Positions 38,277 to 49,154 of a DNA stretch of 64,000 nt are shown here, piece after piece. The notes under the pieces are model-generated. The model did no database searches. It worked only from the letters and a program-made list of their open reading frames with translations, and had not been told where the DNA came from. The DNA is from Enteractinococcus coprophilus (GTDB taxonomy: Bacteria; Actinomycetota; Actinomycetes; Actinomycetales; Micrococcaceae). Positions within the stretch are counted from its first letter, which is position 1. Every line of letters begins with the position of its first letter. The DNA lies in the NCBI RefSeq assembly GCF_006716305.1, contig NZ_VFOU01000002.1, positions 248,001 to 312,000 on the forward strand. Reading direction: 5' to 3'. Both the position numbers and the translations under genes were made by a program.

Positions 38277-39791
38277 TTGGCAGACGACACCTCACAAGAC
38301 CGCCGCAACACGAAAGGGCGCCAACGCAACCGCGGACAAACCGGGCGCCAACGCAAATATTCCGCCTCCGCCCCGGCACAACGCAAGCGTTCCAGCGACC
38401 CCGCACGGCTGACCGCATTCCAGATCCTGCAAGCCGTCACGCACGAGGACGCCTACGCCAACCTGATCCTACCCACCCGCATCCGACGTAATAACCTTGA
38501 TCGTCAGGATGCAGCGTTTGCCACCGAGCTCACGTATGGAACGCTGCGGTCAGTCGGCACCTACGACGCCATTCTGAGCCGCTGTGTTGATCGGCCGCTT
38601 AAAAAGCTTGATGCACCGGTCCTGGACGCCCTGCGGATCGGTACCCACCAGCTACTGAATATGCGCGTGCCACCACACGCGGCCCTGGATACCACCGTTG
38701 CGCTGGTGCGCGACCAAATCGGAGCAGGCCCTTCCGGCCTGGTCAACGCCGTGCTGCGGAAGGTCAGCGAGCGCAGCCTGGAGGAATGGCTCGATGAGCT
38801 AGCACCGGGTGAATCCGATACGGACCTCTCCATCCGGTATGCGCACCCCACCTGGATTCTGCGCGCCATAAAACAATCACTTGTTGCCAACGGTCGTGTC
38901 CCAGAAGACTTCCACGCCGTCCTGGCCGCAAATAATATTGCCCCCGAGCTGAACCTCATCGCCCTGCCCGGAATCGGCGATCTGCAACCGGTGCTGGAAT
39001 ACGGTGCACAACCGTCCGACCTGGCACCCGACGCCGCAGTATTTGTTGGTGGCGATGCCGGCCGCATCCCCGGGGTGGCCGAGGGCACGGTTCGGGTCCA
39101 AGACATCGGCTCGCAACTCACCGCCCGCGCACTGGTCACGGCTCGCAAGATTGAGCCAGGAGAGTCCTGGTTGGATATGTCTGCTGGACCCGGCGGCAAA
39201 GCCGCGGTCCTGGCGTCCTTCGCGCAAGCCCAGGGTGCCACCCTGCTGGCCAACGACGTCTCCGAACACCGTACGAAACTGGTTGCACAAGCCCTACGAG
39301 TAGTGGATGAGGATGTGTGGACGACGTCGGTCGCCGATGGCGTGGAACTGGCCAAGGATCCCGCGAATGTCCAACGCTTTGATCGGATCCTGCTTGATGC
39401 CCCGTGTACCGGTTTAGGCGCGCTGCGTCGTCGTCCAGAATCTCGGTGGCGCCGGACCCCTCAAGACCTGGCAACGCTGACCCAGTTACAGGCCCAGCTG
39501 CTAGACGCCGCCATCACCATGCTCAAACCCGGTGGCTTGTTGGCGTATGTCACCTGTTCGCCGCATATCGGCGAAACCGTCCTGCAGGTATCCGACCTCC
39601 AGAAACGCAATTCGGCCGTGAAACTCCTCGATTCGGCCACTGCACTGCAAGACGCGGCACGACAACACGAGGACGGATCCGCACTGGAACGTGCCACCAT
39701 TACTGCCGACGACGCCGAAGCAAATACCGCGCAGTTGTGGCCCGACCTACACAAAACTGACGCCATGTTCTTTGCCCTATTGACTCACTGA
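38277..39791 (+). CDS. rsmB: 16S rRNA (cytosine-5-)-methyltransferase RsmB
   Basis: A 504-residue protein with an N-terminal basic tail (about 1-45), a NusB-like helical domain (about 45-190) and a SAM-dependent m5C methyltransferase domain. DMSAGPGGKAA binds SAM; DAPCTGLGALRRRPE and YVTCSPHIGE carry the two catalytic-site Cys. It methylates C967 of 16S rRNA. Start is TTG at 38277 with AAGGACGAAG upstream, 11 nt after fmt. Confidence 0.93.
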   Translation: MADDTSQDRRNTKGRQRNRGQTGRQRKYSASAPAQRKRSSDPARLTAFQILQAVTHEDAYANLILPTRIRRNNLDRQDAAFATELTYGTLRSVGTYDAILSRCVDRPLKKLDAPVLDALRIGTHQLLNMRVPPHAALDTTVALVRDQIGAGPSGLVNAVLRKVSERSLEEWLDELAPGESDTDLSIRYAHPTWILRAIKQSLVANGRVPEDFHAVLAANNIAPELNLIALPGIGDLQPVLEYGAQPSDLAPDAAVFVGGDAGRIPGVAEGTVRVQDIGSQLTARALVTARKIEPGESWLDMSAGPGGKAAVLASFAQAQGATLLANDVSEHRTKLVAQALRVVDEDVWTTSVADGVELAKDPANVQRFDRILLDAPCTGLGALRRRPESRWRRTPQDLATLTQLQAQLLDAAITMLKPGGLLAYVTCSPHIGETVLQVSDLQKRNSAVKLLDSATALQDAARQHEDGSALERATITADDAEANTAQLWPDLHKTDAMFFALLTH

Positions 39792-39824
39792 TCAACAGCG
39801 AACCAGACCTCAAGGAGCCCGACC

Positions 39825-40490
39825 GTGACCGGTATCCACATCCATCCGTCCATTCTGTCCGCAGATTTTGCACGCCTCGCCGATGAAATCGCGCGTGTCC
39901 AGAACTCTGACGCCATTCACGTGGACGTTATGGACAATCATTTCGTACCCAACCTGACCATGGGAACACCGGTGGTCCAGGCTATTCGCGCCGCAACTGA
40001 CAAGCCGCTTGATATTCACCTGATGATCGAAGACGCCGACCGATGGGCGCCAGACTACGCGGATCTGGGGGCTGAATCCGTCACGTTCCACGTCGAGGCA
40101 TCCAAAGCACCGATCCGGTTGGCACGGGAATTGCGTGCCCGCGGCACTAAAGCGTCGATGGCGCTGAAACCCGCCACGCCAATTGAGCCGTATATGGACA
40201 TGCTCACCGAGCTCGACATGATCCTGTTGATGACGGTAGAACCCGGATTTGGTGGCCAGTCATTCCTCGACGTCGTCCTGCCAAAAATCCGCCGTGCACG
40301 CCAGGCAATCGAAGATGCCGGTGTGCCAATTGCGCTGCAGGTCGATGGGGGAGTCGCCCCCGATACAATCGAACGTGCCGCCGAGGCCGGAGCCGATGTT
40401 TTCGTGGCCGGGTCGGCGGTATATTCGGCTGATGATCCAGCCAAAGCTATCGACGAGCTGCGCACTTTGGCACGCAACGCCCAACACTAA
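39825..40490 (+). CDS. rpe: Ribulose-phosphate 3-epimerase
   Basis: A 221-residue TIM barrel of the pentose phosphate pathway that interconverts ribulose-5-P and xylulose-5-[44 protein letters not shown] and [10 protein letters not shown] are all standard. Start GTG with AAGGAG 8 nt upstream. Confidence 0.96.
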   Translation: MTGIHIHPSILSADFARLADEIARVQNSDAIHVDVMDNHFVPNLTMGTPVVQAIRAATDKPLDIHLMIEDADRWAPDYADLGAESVTFHVEASKAPIRLARELRARGTKASMALKPATPIEPYMDMLTELDMILLMTVEPGFGGQSFLDVVLPKIRRARQAIEDAGVPIALQVDGGVAPDTIERAAEAGADVFVAGSAVYSADDPAKAIDELRTLARNAQH

Positions 40491-40501
40491 GGAACCTGAC
40501 C

Positions 40502-41227
40502 ATGCAGTGGCTCATCGACCTATTTAACTGGACCATCCCGATCGGCGGCGGTGGGCTACTGATGCGCGAGGTCTTCGGGAATGTATTTGGGCTGGCCTCA
40601 GCCCTCGGCGGGATGCAACGCAAAGTCTGGGCCTGGCCGGTTGGCATCATCGGGAACGTCACACTGCTGACCGTGTTTCTCAGCAGCATTTTTGGTGGGG
40701 CCGACGCCGCGAACCTGCTGGGACAAGCCGGACGCCAGATCATGTTCATCACCGTTTCCATCTATGGGTGGTATCAGTGGCAAAAATCACGCGGTATGCA
40801 ACACGGCAGCGGAAAAAGCACCGCGATTGTACCGACATGGGCCTCCTGGCCCACCCGAATTGCACTGGTAGTCATCCTGGTTGGTGGAACTCTTGCGCTG
40901 ACCCCGCTGTTTCGGACACTAGGATCCTTTGAGCCGGTCTGGGCAGATGCCTGGACATTTGTCGGCTCCCTGCTGGCGACTTTTGGGATGGCCAAGGGCT
41001 GGGTCGAATTTTGGCTCATCTGGGTGGTCGTCGATATTGTCGGCGTCCCGCTGCTCTTCTCGGCCGGCTACTACGCGACGGCGTTTATGTACGTGTTCTA
41101 CGGGGTCTTTACGCTGATCGGCTTCTTTGTGTGGGCGCGTGCCCGAGCGCGCGAAAAACCCGCGGTCGAAACGCTCATGCCCGACCCAACCCTGCAAGAG
41201 CCGGGTGAACACCACGTGAATTCATGA
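40502..41227 (+). CDS. pnuC: PnuC-family nicotinamide riboside transporter
   Basis: A 241-residue integral membrane protein with about seven helices. [16 protein letters not shown] and [11 protein letters not shown] are PnuC substrate-site motifs. It takes up the NAD precursor nicotinamide riboside by facilitated diffusion. It follows rpe by 11 nt with AAGGA upstream and ends just before hisE. No NAD-related riboswitch is evident. Confidence 0.88.
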   Translation: MQWLIDLFNWTIPIGGGGLLMREVFGNVFGLASALGGMQRKVWAWPVGIIGNVTLLTVFLSSIFGGADAANLLGQAGRQIMFITVSIYGWYQWQKSRGMQHGSGKSTAIVPTWASWPTRIALVVILVGGTLALTPLFRTLGSFEPVWADAWTFVGSLLATFGMAKGWVEFWLIWVVVDIVGVPLLFSAGYYATAFMYVFYGVFTLIGFFVWARARAREKPAVETLMPDPTLQEPGEHHVNS

Positions 41228-41292
41228 CCCAACTGTGTCACGAAATGCGCAGTTGTCCACAAAGCCGGTCACAAACAACTACGCTAGGAGGT

Positions 41293-41556
41293 GTGAAAAC
41301 CTTCGAAGAACTCTTTGCTGAACTGACTGAAAAAGCGCGCACCCGCCCGGACGGTTCCGGAACGGTAGAACAATTGGACGCCGGGGTGCATGCTATCGGC
41401 AAGAAAGTTGTCGAAGAGGCTGCCGAAGTCTGGATGGCTGCACGATACGAAACCAACGATGAGACAGCCGAGGAAATCTCGCAGCTGCTCTACCACCTCC
41501 AAGTCATGATGCTGGCCAAGGGTATCTCCTTGGACGACGTCTATAAATACCTCTAA
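41293..41556 (+). CDS. hisE: Phosphoribosyl-ATP pyrophosphatase HisE
   Basis: An 87-residue helical enzyme of the second step of histidine synthesis. [16 protein letters not shown] and [15 protein letters not shown] are the MazG-like metal-binding helices. The family begins MKTFEELF, so the start is GTG at 41293; the AGGAG lies unusually close (2 nt), and the frame is open upstream. It is 20 nt ahead of hisG. Confidence 0.93.
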   Translation: MKTFEELFAELTEKARTRPDGSGTVEQLDAGVHAIGKKVVEEAAEVWMAARYETNDETAEEISQLLYHLQVMMLAKGISLDDVYKYL

Positions 41557-41576
41557 CTAGGAGAATCGAACGCAAT

Positions 41577-42428
41577 ATGTTGCGCATTGCTGTGCCCAAC
41601 AAGGGCTCGTTGTCCGAGGCTGCTCGTGAAACCCTGATCGAAGCCGGCTACCGTCAGCGTCGCGATTCCAAAGAACTGGTGTTCGTAGACCCGGACAACG
41701 GTGTCGAGTTTTTCTATCTGCGACCCCGCGACATCGCCATCTATGTAGCCAAAGGAACCCTCGACGCCGGGCTGACCGGCCGCGATTTGTTCTTAGACGC
41801 TCAAGTCGGTGACGCTGCCGAAGAAATTATGGCCCTGGGTTTTGCTCGATCGACCTTCCGTTTCGCTGCCCCCGTCGGAGCCTTCTCCTCGGTTGAAGAG
41901 CTTGCCGGGAAACGCATTGCTACCTCCTACGACGGACTGCTCTCGGATTACCTGAAGTCTTCAGCAATCGCCACCGATAAGATCGTGCACCTTGATGGTG
42001 CGGTTGAATCTTCGGTCAAACTCGGTGTTGCCGATGCGATTGCCGACGTCGTGGAGACCGGCTCAACCCTCAAGGCCGCCGGGATGGAAATCCTTGGCGA
42101 ACCGATCTTGCGATCCGAAGCCATTTTGATTGGCCAAACCGGCAAACACCCCCATGGGCTGGATAAACTTACCCAACGCCTCCACGGTGTTTTAGTCGCG
42201 CGCGAGTACGTCATGGTCGATTACGACGTGCCACGGGCACACATGGACGCCGCGCTGAAAGTCACCCCGGGTCTGGAATCGCCGACCATTTCCCCGTTGG
42301 CCGATGACAACTGGGTTGCTGTGCGCTCCATGGCGAAGAAAAAAGACATGAACCGCATCATGGACGAGCTCTACGAAATGGGCGCCAAAGCCATTTTGGC
42401 ATCAGCCATTCACGCCATCCGTCTCTAA
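41577..42428 (+). CDS. hisG: ATP phosphoribosyltransferase HisG, long form
   Basis: A 283-residue enzyme that commits PRPP and ATP to histidine synthesis. The PRPP loop region is DAIADVVETGSTL, and the C-terminal third (about 205-283) is the HisG_C domain for histidine feedback. The long form does not need HisZ, and none is present. It is coupled to hisE and followed by hisF. Confidence 0.95.
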   Translation: MLRIAVPNKGSLSEAARETLIEAGYRQRRDSKELVFVDPDNGVEFFYLRPRDIAIYVAKGTLDAGLTGRDLFLDAQVGDAAEEIMALGFARSTFRFAAPVGAFSSVEELAGKRIATSYDGLLSDYLKSSAIATDKIVHLDGAVESSVKLGVADAIADVVETGSTLKAAGMEILGEPILRSEAILIGQTGKHPHGLDKLTQRLHGVLVAREYVMVDYDVPRAHMDAALKVTPGLESPTISPLADDNWVAVRSMAKKKDMNRIMDELYEMGAKAILASAIHAIRL

Positions 42429-42452
42429 CCCCAACCAACCGCGAGGAATATT

Positions 42453-43220
42453 ATGAGCACTGCAATTCGCGTCATCCCATGTTTGGATGTCAATAACGGC
42501 CGAGTCGTCAAAGGCGTCAATTTCGAAAACCTGCGAGATGCAGGGGACCCGGTTGAACTCGCTCATCGCTACAATGCTGCAGGAGCCGATGAACTCACCT
42601 TCCTCGACGTCACGGCAACCACAGAAAACCGAGACACAACCTACGAGTTGGTGAACGCGACCGCCAAGCAAGCCTTCATCCCCCTGACCGTGGGCGGCGG
42701 TATTCGCAGCGTTGAGCACGTTGAACAGTTATTGCGCAACGGTGCCGATAAGGTCTCGATCAGCTCGGCTGCCGTGAGCAATCCAGAGCTCATCAACGAG
42801 ATCGCACAGCGCTGGGGTGCCCAGGTTCTGGTGCTCTCACTCGATGCACGCTCAAACCCTGAACTGCCTTCCGGCTATGAAGTCATGATCAAAGGCGGCC
42901 AAGAAGGCACCGGCAAAGACGCTATCGAATGGGTCAAAGAAGCCGAAGAACGCGGCGTAGGCGAAATCCTTATCAACTCGATTGACGCCGATGGCACCCG
43001 CGATGGTTTCGATCTGGAGATGATTCGCGCGATCCGCGCCGCCGTCGGCGTGCCTTTGATTGCCTCTGGGGGAGCGGGCGAACCGGCGCACTTCCCACCG
43101 GCTATCGACGCCGGGGCGAACGCCGTACTGGCCGCGTCCCTGTTTCACTACGGACCAGACGACATGATCAAACAGGTCAAAGACGCCATCGAAGCTGCCG
43201 GCTACCCGGTTCGCCGCTAG
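42453..43220 (+). CDS. hisF: Imidazole glycerol phosphate synthase subunit HisF
   Basis: A 255-residue TIM barrel that joins with HisH to make imidazole glycerol phosphate and [24 protein letters not shown] (catalytic Asp), LTVGGGIRS and [15 protein letters not shown] (second Asp) are clear. GAGGAATATT precedes the ATG. HisH is not in this window. Confidence 0.96.
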   Translation: MSTAIRVIPCLDVNNGRVVKGVNFENLRDAGDPVELAHRYNAAGADELTFLDVTATTENRDTTYELVNATAKQAFIPLTVGGGIRSVEHVEQLLRNGADKVSISSAAVSNPELINEIAQRWGAQVLVLSLDARSNPELPSGYEVMIKGGQEGTGKDAIEWVKEAEERGVGEILINSIDADGTRDGFDLEMIRAIRAAVGVPLIASGGAGEPAHFPPAIDAGANAVLAASLFHYGPDDMIKQVKDAIEAAGYPVRR

Positions 43221-43236
43221 GCACTGGCTCTGCCCG

Positions 43237-43914
43237 TTACGGGCGGTCAATCAATACCAGAGCGTGGTCCGGTCGGCCTAGAGCGTGCAGCACAAGCTCC
43301 CCGGCCGGACCCGTCACAAACGTTTGTGCTGTGCCGCGTTTGGCAACGATGCGTTCGCCATTTGTCCGAATCAACACGTACCCGGTTTTGGCATGCGCAT
43401 AATAACTGCGCGCGTGTTCCCGCAGTTGCTCAAATAAGGCATCGGCATAGGCGTCCGTCAATTTTCTTGGTGCCCACCGCGTCTGGGCACGCCGGATGTC
43501 TTCGGTGTGCACAAAGAAATGCAGCAACAAGCTATCGGTTTGGGGCTTCCGCGGAGAGACGGCTTGACGTAACCGGGTGAACACCGATTGGCGCGGGGGC
43601 GCCGGACGTTCTTCGGGACCATCGGCGATCCTTCGCACCAGGTTATAAAATGCCTTGCGGGACGAGGACTCTTCCCCCAACTTCGCAATCGCAGCCTGAC
43701 GTGCCGCCGATTTGGAACCGAAACCGCCTTCGGTGACATGATGTGGGTTCTCGCGCAAATATACCGCGGCGGCCAAATGTTGTGTCTGCCACTCATCGAC
43801 CAGGGTGGGTTCGTTAGGCCCGGCAGCGTATAAGGCTGCTACGAGCGCGTCACGAGACGCTGCAACGAAGTCGTCGCCGTCGTAACTGGTGGATCCCGCA
43901 GATATGTTTGTCAC
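43237..43914 (-). CDS. TIGR03085-like actinobacterial protein (DinB/maleylpyruvate isomerase-like)
   Basis: A 225-residue soluble protein resembling the TIGR03085 family, which commonly sits among his genes in actinobacteria. EWQTQHLAAAVYLRE and LLHFFVHTEDIRRAQ match the metal-binding helices of the DinB-like superfamily. Function unknown; a mycothiol-dependent transferase activity is possible, as in related families. Start is GTG with GATAAT ending 9 nt upstream and no Shine-Dalgarno, so probably leaderless. It is convergent with hisF and divergent from hisI. Confidence 0.75.
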   Translation of the reverse strand: MTNISAGSTSYDGDDFVAASRDALVAALYAAGPNEPTLVDEWQTQHLAAAVYLRENPHHVTEGGFGSKSAARQAAIAKLGEESSSRKAFYNLVRRIADGPEERPAPPRQSVFTRLRQAVSPRKPQTDSLLLHFFVHTEDIRRAQTRWAPRKLTDAYADALFEQLREHARSYYAHAKTGYVLIRTNGERIVAKRGTAQTFVTGPAGELVLHALGRPDHALVLIDRP

Positions 43915-43965
43915 ATATGTGAAATTATCACGTGTTGATCAGTGGCGACAGTAGACAAGCCGCCC

Positions 43966-43971
43966 TAGACT
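43966..43971 (+). promoter_or_regulatory. -10 element for hisI-trpE
   Basis: TAGACT lies 9 nt before the hisI ATG with no Shine-Dalgarno between, which implies a leaderless or nearly leaderless mRNA. The -35 is poor. Confidence 0.45.
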
Positions 43972-43980
43972 GGATCCATC

Positions 43981-44394
43981 ATGAACATTTCTGAAGTTTC
44001 ACCGCCCGAACCGGATCTTGCCCCGCAGATCGCCGCCCGGTTGAAACGTAATTCCGATGGGCTTCTGCCGGCTATCATTCAAGATGCTACGACCCGCGAG
44101 GTCCTCATGCTGGGATACATGAATGACCAGGCATTGCATCTGACCATGACCACCGGTCGCGCCTGGTACTGGTCGCGTTCCAGGGGCGAATACTGGCGTA
44201 AGGGTGATACTTCAGGCAACGTCCAGCACGTCGTCTCAGTGGCCCTTGATTGCGACGCCGACACCGTATTGGTTCAGGTCCATCAGTACGGACCCGCATG
44301 CCACACCGGTACGCCGTCCTGTTTTACCGATCGGGAACTTCCCGTGACCGGCACCAATTCCTCCGCAGACCAGATGAAAGAACCCGATGCGTGA
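43981..44394 (+). CDS. hisI: Phosphoribosyl-AMP cyclohydrolase HisI
   Basis: A 137-residue zinc enzyme of the third histidine step. [33 protein letters not shown] (Mg/Zn site) and GPACHTG (zinc Cys) are conserved. It is separate from hisE rather than fused. The stop overlaps the trpE start by 8 nt, which links histidine and tryptophan synthesis in one transcript. Confidence 0.95.
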   Translation: MNISEVSPPEPDLAPQIAARLKRNSDGLLPAIIQDATTREVLMLGYMNDQALHLTMTTGRAWYWSRSRGEYWRKGDTSGNVQHVVSVALDCDADTVLVQVHQYGPACHTGTPSCFTDRELPVTGTNSSADQMKEPDA

Positions 44395-45955
44395 TATAGG
44401 CCCAGTGTTTCCTCCTCGAGAAACATTTCATGAACTTGCAGCAGCCGACCACAAAGTGATTCCGGTAACCACCACGCTACTGCCCGATGCGCTCACCCCG
44501 GTGGGCATTTACCGGCGCCTGGCCAATGACGCTCCGGGCACCTTCCTGTTGGAATCCGCTGGCCAAGACGGCAACTGGTCGCGATACTCATTCATCGGTG
44601 CTGGCACTGCCGCCACTTTGACCGAAAAAGATGGTCAAGCATTCTGGCAGGGTCAGGTCCCCGCCGGGGTCCCTGCCACCGGGACCCCGCTCGAGGTATT
44701 AGAAGAATCGCTGAAATTCTTAGCCACCGATGTACGTTCCGATATTTCCAGTACTCTGCCCTATCTGGTTTCCGGGTTCGTCGGGTTCCTCGGCTGGGAT
44801 ACGGTACGCGCATGGGTTGAACTCGGTGACGGCCCCACAGATGACTTGAATCTGCCGTCCATGGCCATGAACCTAGTCACCGACCTAGCGATTCATGACG
44901 CCTTCGACGGCACCGTAACCCTGGTGGCCAACGCCATCAACTTCGACGGCGAAGCTACCGGTGTTGACGCAGCCTACGATCGCGCTGTTGCTCGCCTGCA
45001 GGATATGACTCAGCGCTTGGTGGAGCCGGTTGCTGACCCAGTTTCGATTGCTCCGCCCGGCTGGTTAGACCGAGATTTTTCTCAGGACATTGAGCACTCC
45101 TGGCCCGAGTGCGAGTTCCTCAACGCGGTACGCAAAACCCAACAGTCGATTCGCGACGGCGAAGTCTCCCAGCTGGTGATCTCTCGTCGGTTCACCGCAC
45201 CAACGACAGCCACGGCACTTGACACCTACCGGGTCTTGCGAGCCATTAACCCCAGCCCCTACATGTTCCTCTACACGTTTGACTACCCGGATCGCGACGG
45301 TGTGTACCATCTCGTGGGTGCCTCACCGGAAACTCTGGTTTCGGTGAAAGATCAGCGCGTGTTGACTCATCCGATCGGTGGCTCCAAACCCAAAGACCCA
45401 ACGCGCAGTATTCGGGCGATCAGCGAAGAACTCCTGGCGGACCCCAAAGAACGCGAAGAACATCAGCAACTCGTGGACTTGGCAAAGTCAGAACTATCAA
45501 ACGTGTGCGCCCCGGGGACTGTAGAGGTCTCGGACTACATGATCGTCCAACAGTTCTCCCACATCTTGCACATCGTTTCCACCGTGGAAGGTGACATCGC
45601 GGCCAACACCAGCGCACTCGACGTCTTACGCGCGAACTTCCCGGCAGGCACCCTCTCTGGCTCCCCGAAGCGCCGAGCACTGGAGTTGTTAGACACATGG
45701 GAACCACATGCACGTGGACCATTTGGCGGCACCGTGGGCTACTTCGATCTGGCCGGGAACATGGATATGGCCATTACGATCCGCACTGCGATCATCAAGG
45801 ACCAGATCGCCTATCTACAGGCCGGAGCCGGGATCGTCGCCGAGTCCGTGCCCGCCACTGAAGCAGATGAGACACTAACCAAGGCAACCGCTGCCATTCG
45901 TGCCGTACTGGCCGCCCAGCAGTTGCAAACCATCGAACCGAATGATCCCCACTAG
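44387..45955 (+). CDS. trpE: Anthranilate synthase component I TrpE
   Basis: A 522-residue chorismate-using enzyme. The N-terminal LLES motif (about 46) is the tryptophan feedback site. [10 protein letters not shown] is a variant of the usual HPIAGTRPRG loop, and [16 protein letters not shown] and [15 protein letters not shown] mark the active site. The glutaminase subunit TrpG is not nearby. It is followed without a gap by the TIGR02234-like membrane protein gene. Confidence 0.95.
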   Translation: MRDIGPVFPPRETFHELAAADHKVIPVTTTLLPDALTPVGIYRRLANDAPGTFLLESAGQDGNWSRYSFIGAGTAATLTEKDGQAFWQGQVPAGVPATGTPLEVLEESLKFLATDVRSDISSTLPYLVSGFVGFLGWDTVRAWVELGDGPTDDLNLPSMAMNLVTDLAIHDAFDGTVTLVANAINFDGEATGVDAAYDRAVARLQDMTQRLVEPVADPVSIAPPGWLDRDFSQDIEHSWPECEFLNAVRKTQQSIRDGEVSQLVISRRFTAPTTATALDTYRVLRAINPSPYMFLYTFDYPDRDGVYHLVGASPETLVSVKDQRVLTHPIGGSKPKDPTRSIRAISEELLADPKEREEHQQLVDLAKSELSNVCAPGTVEVSDYMIVQQFSHILHIVSTVEGDIAANTSALDVLRANFPAGTLSGSPKRRALELLDTWEPHARGPFGGTVGYFDLAGNMDMAITIRTAIIKDQIAYLQAGAGIVAESVPATEADETLTKATAAIRAVLAAQQLQTIEPNDPH

Positions 45956-46570
45956 ATGACGACACCACAACCAAGCCAAACGCCGCTGCGCTCCCAAGGC
46001 ATCAGTCGCGGTATGACCGTGATCATCATTTTGCTCGGTGGGGTGCTCGCGCTGATCGGCGCAACGCAAACCTGGGTGACAGCCACCGGATTTGAAGCCG
46101 CGCATATCAACAGTGTCCAGTTATCTGGTCAGGAGGCCTCACCGGTCATCACTGCCATGGCGCTGGTGATTGTTGCTGCCGGGGCAGCGCTTTCCATTGC
46201 CCGCCATATCGGACGCTGGATTATCGGCATTGTGATCGTCCTGGCTGCCGTCACCATGGGGTGGGTGACCTTGAGTGTGCTGACCAATCCGCTGGGCGCC
46301 GTGGCACTGAAGATTGCTGAAACCACAGGCACCACGGGCGTTGAGCACATTGTTCCGAACATCGAAGTGTCCATGCTGCCCTGGTTGACGATCATTGGAT
46401 CGCTGATCGGCGCCGTCGGCGGAGTCCTCGCGCTAATCGCAGGGCGCAGCTGGCCGGTGGGCAAGACCAAAAAATATGACGTCGGTGCTCAACAGCGCGC
46501 GCAGGGGGAGGGACCGCTTGATGAAATCGACACATGGGACGAATTATCCCGCGGCGAAGATCCGACCTAA
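45956..46570 (+). CDS. Trp-biosynthesis-associated membrane protein (TIGR02234-like)
   Basis: A 204-residue membrane protein with four predicted helices (about 18-38, 60-78, 88-108 and 142-162) and a charged tail. The length and the position between trpE and trpC match the actinobacterial TIGR02234 family, whose function is unknown. It starts directly after the trpE stop. Confidence 0.82.
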   Translation: MTTPQPSQTPLRSQGISRGMTVIIILLGGVLALIGATQTWVTATGFEAAHINSVQLSGQEASPVITAMALVIVAAGAALSIARHIGRWIIGIVIVLAAVTMGWVTLSVLTNPLGAVALKIAETTGTTGVEHIVPNIEVSMLPWLTIIGSLIGAVGGVLALIAGRSWPVGKTKKYDVGAQQRAQGEGPLDEIDTWDELSRGEDPT

Positions 46571-46692
46571 ATCCTGTAGTAGTTCGTGTTCTGCACTGGG
46601 CCGGCAGAAAAAATGGCACAATGGAACACATATCATCGCTAGCAACTTGAGGCTGCCGGAAATATCCTGGCTGACAGAAAGGCAACACCCTT

Positions 46693-46962
46693 ATGGCTAA
46701 CACCACAGATGAAATCCAAGTCGACGAATACGGCCGTATTCTGAACGACCCCACCCACGATGAGTCCCCAAGTCACGGCAACTCACCGGCTGCTTGGGCA
46801 CTGGTTGCCATGGTCTTGGTCGGCTTGGTCATCGCAGGTATCGGTTCGCTTGCTTCAGCATGGATCGTCATGTGGGTCGGTATCGTCATTGCCGTCCTGG
46901 GCGCGCCAGTTGGATTCTTCATGCGTCTCGCCGGTAAAGGTGCCAACGGAGAATACTCCTAA
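46693..46962 (+). CDS. Small HGNSPAAW membrane protein (DUF6704-like)
   Basis: An 89-residue protein: a polar N terminus, HGNSPAAWALVAMVLVG, then two hydrophobic helices (about 33-55 and 57-77). This HGxSxAAW type commonly precedes trpC in actinobacteria; function unknown. GAAAGG lies 11 nt before the ATG, and the stop abuts trpC. Confidence 0.8.
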   Translation: MANTTDEIQVDEYGRILNDPTHDESPSHGNSPAAWALVAMVLVGLVIAGIGSLASAWIVMWVGIVIAVLGAPVGFFMRLAGKGANGEYS

Positions 46963-47787
46963 ATGACCCGACCCAACCCCACAACCGGAACGGTTCTCGA
47001 CAGTATTATCGATGGCGTCATCGAAGACATGGACGCCAGAAAAGCCAACACGCCGTTGGCGCGCATGCAGCAGCTCGCAGCAGAAGCCTCACCCGCACAA
47101 GATGCGTACGTGGCACTGGCCGGTGGCCGAGACAATTCAACCGGTGTCAATATCATTGCTGAAGTGAAGCGTTCGTCACCGTCTGCTGGTCCACTGGCAC
47201 AGATCGACTCTCCCGCAGAACTGGCTGCCCAGTATGAAGCTGGGGGAGCGGCTGCGATTTCGGTCTTGACCGAACAGCGTCGCTTCAATGGTTCGTTAGC
47301 AGACTTTGATGCCGTTCGCGCCCGCGTCAACATTCCGTTGTTGCGCAAGGATTTCACTGTCGATGAGTACCAGATTTATGAAGCTCGAGCTCATGGTGCC
47401 GACCTCGTCCTGTTGATCGTTGCAGCGCTCGACGACACGCAACTGCGTGACTATCTTGCGCTCACCCACGAACTCGGCATGAACGCGCTGGTAGAAACGC
47501 ACACGCTTGCAGAAATCGAACGTGCTGCGGCCCTTGAATCCAGGATCGTGGGTATCAATGTGCGCAACCTCAAGACCCTCGAGGTCGATACCGCCCACTA
47601 CGGTACGCTGGCAGACCAACTGCCCGAAAACGTCGTGCGAGTCGCAGAATCTGGCGTCAAATCCGCCAGCGATGTGGCAATGTATGCTTCTCAGGGTGCC
47701 GACGCAGTGCTGGTAGGCGAAGCGCTGGTGAAGCATGGCGAGCCCAAACAGGCGATCGTCGACTTCCGACAAGCCAGCAGATCATAA
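46963..47787 (+). CDS. trpC: Indole-3-glycerol phosphate synthase TrpC
   Basis: A 274-residue TIM barrel. [56 protein letters not shown] and AESGVKS are all standard. No TrpF fusion is present. The ATG directly follows the stop of the small membrane protein. Confidence 0.96.
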   Translation: MTRPNPTTGTVLDSIIDGVIEDMDARKANTPLARMQQLAAEASPAQDAYVALAGGRDNSTGVNIIAEVKRSSPSAGPLAQIDSPAELAAQYEAGGAAAISVLTEQRRFNGSLADFDAVRARVNIPLLRKDFTVDEYQIYEARAHGADLVLLIVAALDDTQLRDYLALTHELGMNALVETHTLAEIERAAALESRIVGINVRNLKTLEVDTAHYGTLADQLPENVVRVAESGVKSASDVAMYASQGADAVLVGEALVKHGEPKQAIVDFRQASRS

Positions 47788-47848
47788 CCACCTTTACGCT
47801 GCCTCGGACCTGGTGCCGGGGCGGTTGTCGTATTTGGAAAGACAATTC

Positions 47849-49150
47849 ATGAGCGTCCCAATGGATACACCACAGTCCGGTTCTACTTCGCATGAGGGAG
47901 CCTTCCGAGATCAAGAAGGTCCATACTTCGGCAAATACGGTGGCCGATGGATGCCAGAATCTCTCATGGCAGCACTGCAGGAGGTCGAAGAGACTTTCCG
48001 CGAAGCTATCGAAGATCCCGAGTTCATCAAAGAACTCAATGACCTGTACGCCAATTACATCAACCGCCCGTCCTTGCTGACGGAAGCAAAACGCTTCGCC
48101 GAGCCATATCCGGGCGTGCGTATCTTTTTGAAGCGCGAAGACCTCAACCACACCGGTTCGCACAAGATCAACAACGTGATCGGCCAGGCACTGTTAGCCA
48201 AACGCATGGGCAAGACCCGGCTGATCGCCGAAACCGGTGCCGGACAACACGGGGTAGCCACCGCAACTGCAGCAGCACTCTTTGGGCTGGAATGCACCGT
48301 CTACATGGGTGAAGTCGACACCCAGCGCCAAGCGCTCAACGTTGCCCGCATGGAAATGCTCGGCGCTGAAGTGATCGCCGTGAAAGTCGGTGCGCGCACC
48401 CTGAAAGACGCGATCAATGAGGCGCTCCGCGACTGGGTAGCTTCTGTCGATACCACTCACTACTTGCTCGGCACGGTGACCGGTCCGGCCCCTTTCCCTG
48501 AGATGGTTCGCTATTTCCACCAGGTCATTGGTCAGGAAGCCCGCGAACAGTCCCAGGCACAAACCGGCAAGCTGCCCGATGCCGTCATTGCCTGTGTCGG
48601 TGGCGGTTCCAACGCCATTGGTATCTTCCATGCTTTCCTCGATGACACAACCGTCGGTCTCTACGGCATGGAAGCCGGCGGTGCCGGTGTTGATACTGGG
48701 AAACACTCCGCCCCGATTACTCTGGGACGTGTCGGTGTTTTGCACGGAGCACGCACTTATCTGATGCAGGATGAAGACGGTCAGACCATCGACTCGCATT
48801 CGATTTCTGCCGGCCTCGACTATCCGGGAGTCGGTCCAGAACACGCTTTTCTGCATGACTCCGGGCGCGTGGACTACCAGCCGGTGTCAGACTCCGAGGC
48901 GATGAACGCTTTCAAAACCCTCACGCAATCCGAAGGCATCATGCCTGCGATCGAGTCCGCCCACGCGCTGGCCGGTGCGCAACGTCTGGCCGAACAATGG
49001 GTCAAAGACGGGGTTGTCGACGCTGACACCCCTGAAGCCGACCAGAAAGTTATCATTGTGAACCTGTCGGGTCGCGGTGATAAAGACGTTAGTACCGCCG
49101 CCACCTGGTTCGGTATGGTCCCCGAAGATCAAGCCGGACGTGGAGAATAG
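47849..49150 (+). CDS. trpB: Tryptophan synthase beta subunit TrpB
   Basis: A 433-residue PLP enzyme that condenses indole with serine. HTGSHKINN carries the PLP Lys, [10 protein letters not shown] the catalytic Glu region and GGGSNAIG the phosphate loop. I chose the ATG of MSVPMDTPQ with GGAAAG upstream; the longer frame overlaps trpC. The ~20-residue N-terminal extension before the [12 protein letters not shown] block is polar. Confidence 0.96.
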   Translation: MSVPMDTPQSGSTSHEGAFRDQEGPYFGKYGGRWMPESLMAALQEVEETFREAIEDPEFIKELNDLYANYINRPSLLTEAKRFAEPYPGVRIFLKREDLNHTGSHKINNVIGQALLAKRMGKTRLIAETGAGQHGVATATAAALFGLECTVYMGEVDTQRQALNVARMEMLGAEVIAVKVGARTLKDAINEALRDWVASVDTTHYLLGTVTGPAPFPEMVRYFHQVIGQEAREQSQAQTGKLPDAVIACVGGGSNAIGIFHAFLDDTTVGLYGMEAGGAGVDTGKHSAPITLGRVGVLHGARTYLMQDEDGQTIDSHSISAGLDYPGVGPEHAFLHDSGRVDYQPVSDSEAMNAFKTLTQSEGIMPAIESAHALAGAQRLAEQWVKDGVVDADTPEADQKVIIVNLSGRGDKDVSTAATWFGMVPEDQAGRGE

Positions 49151-49154
49151 ATAG

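Noticed and set aside
43236-43914. The plus-strand frames inside the TIGR03085-like gene
   Set aside because: They are shadows of the minus-strand gene, which has a family match and length of 225 residues.
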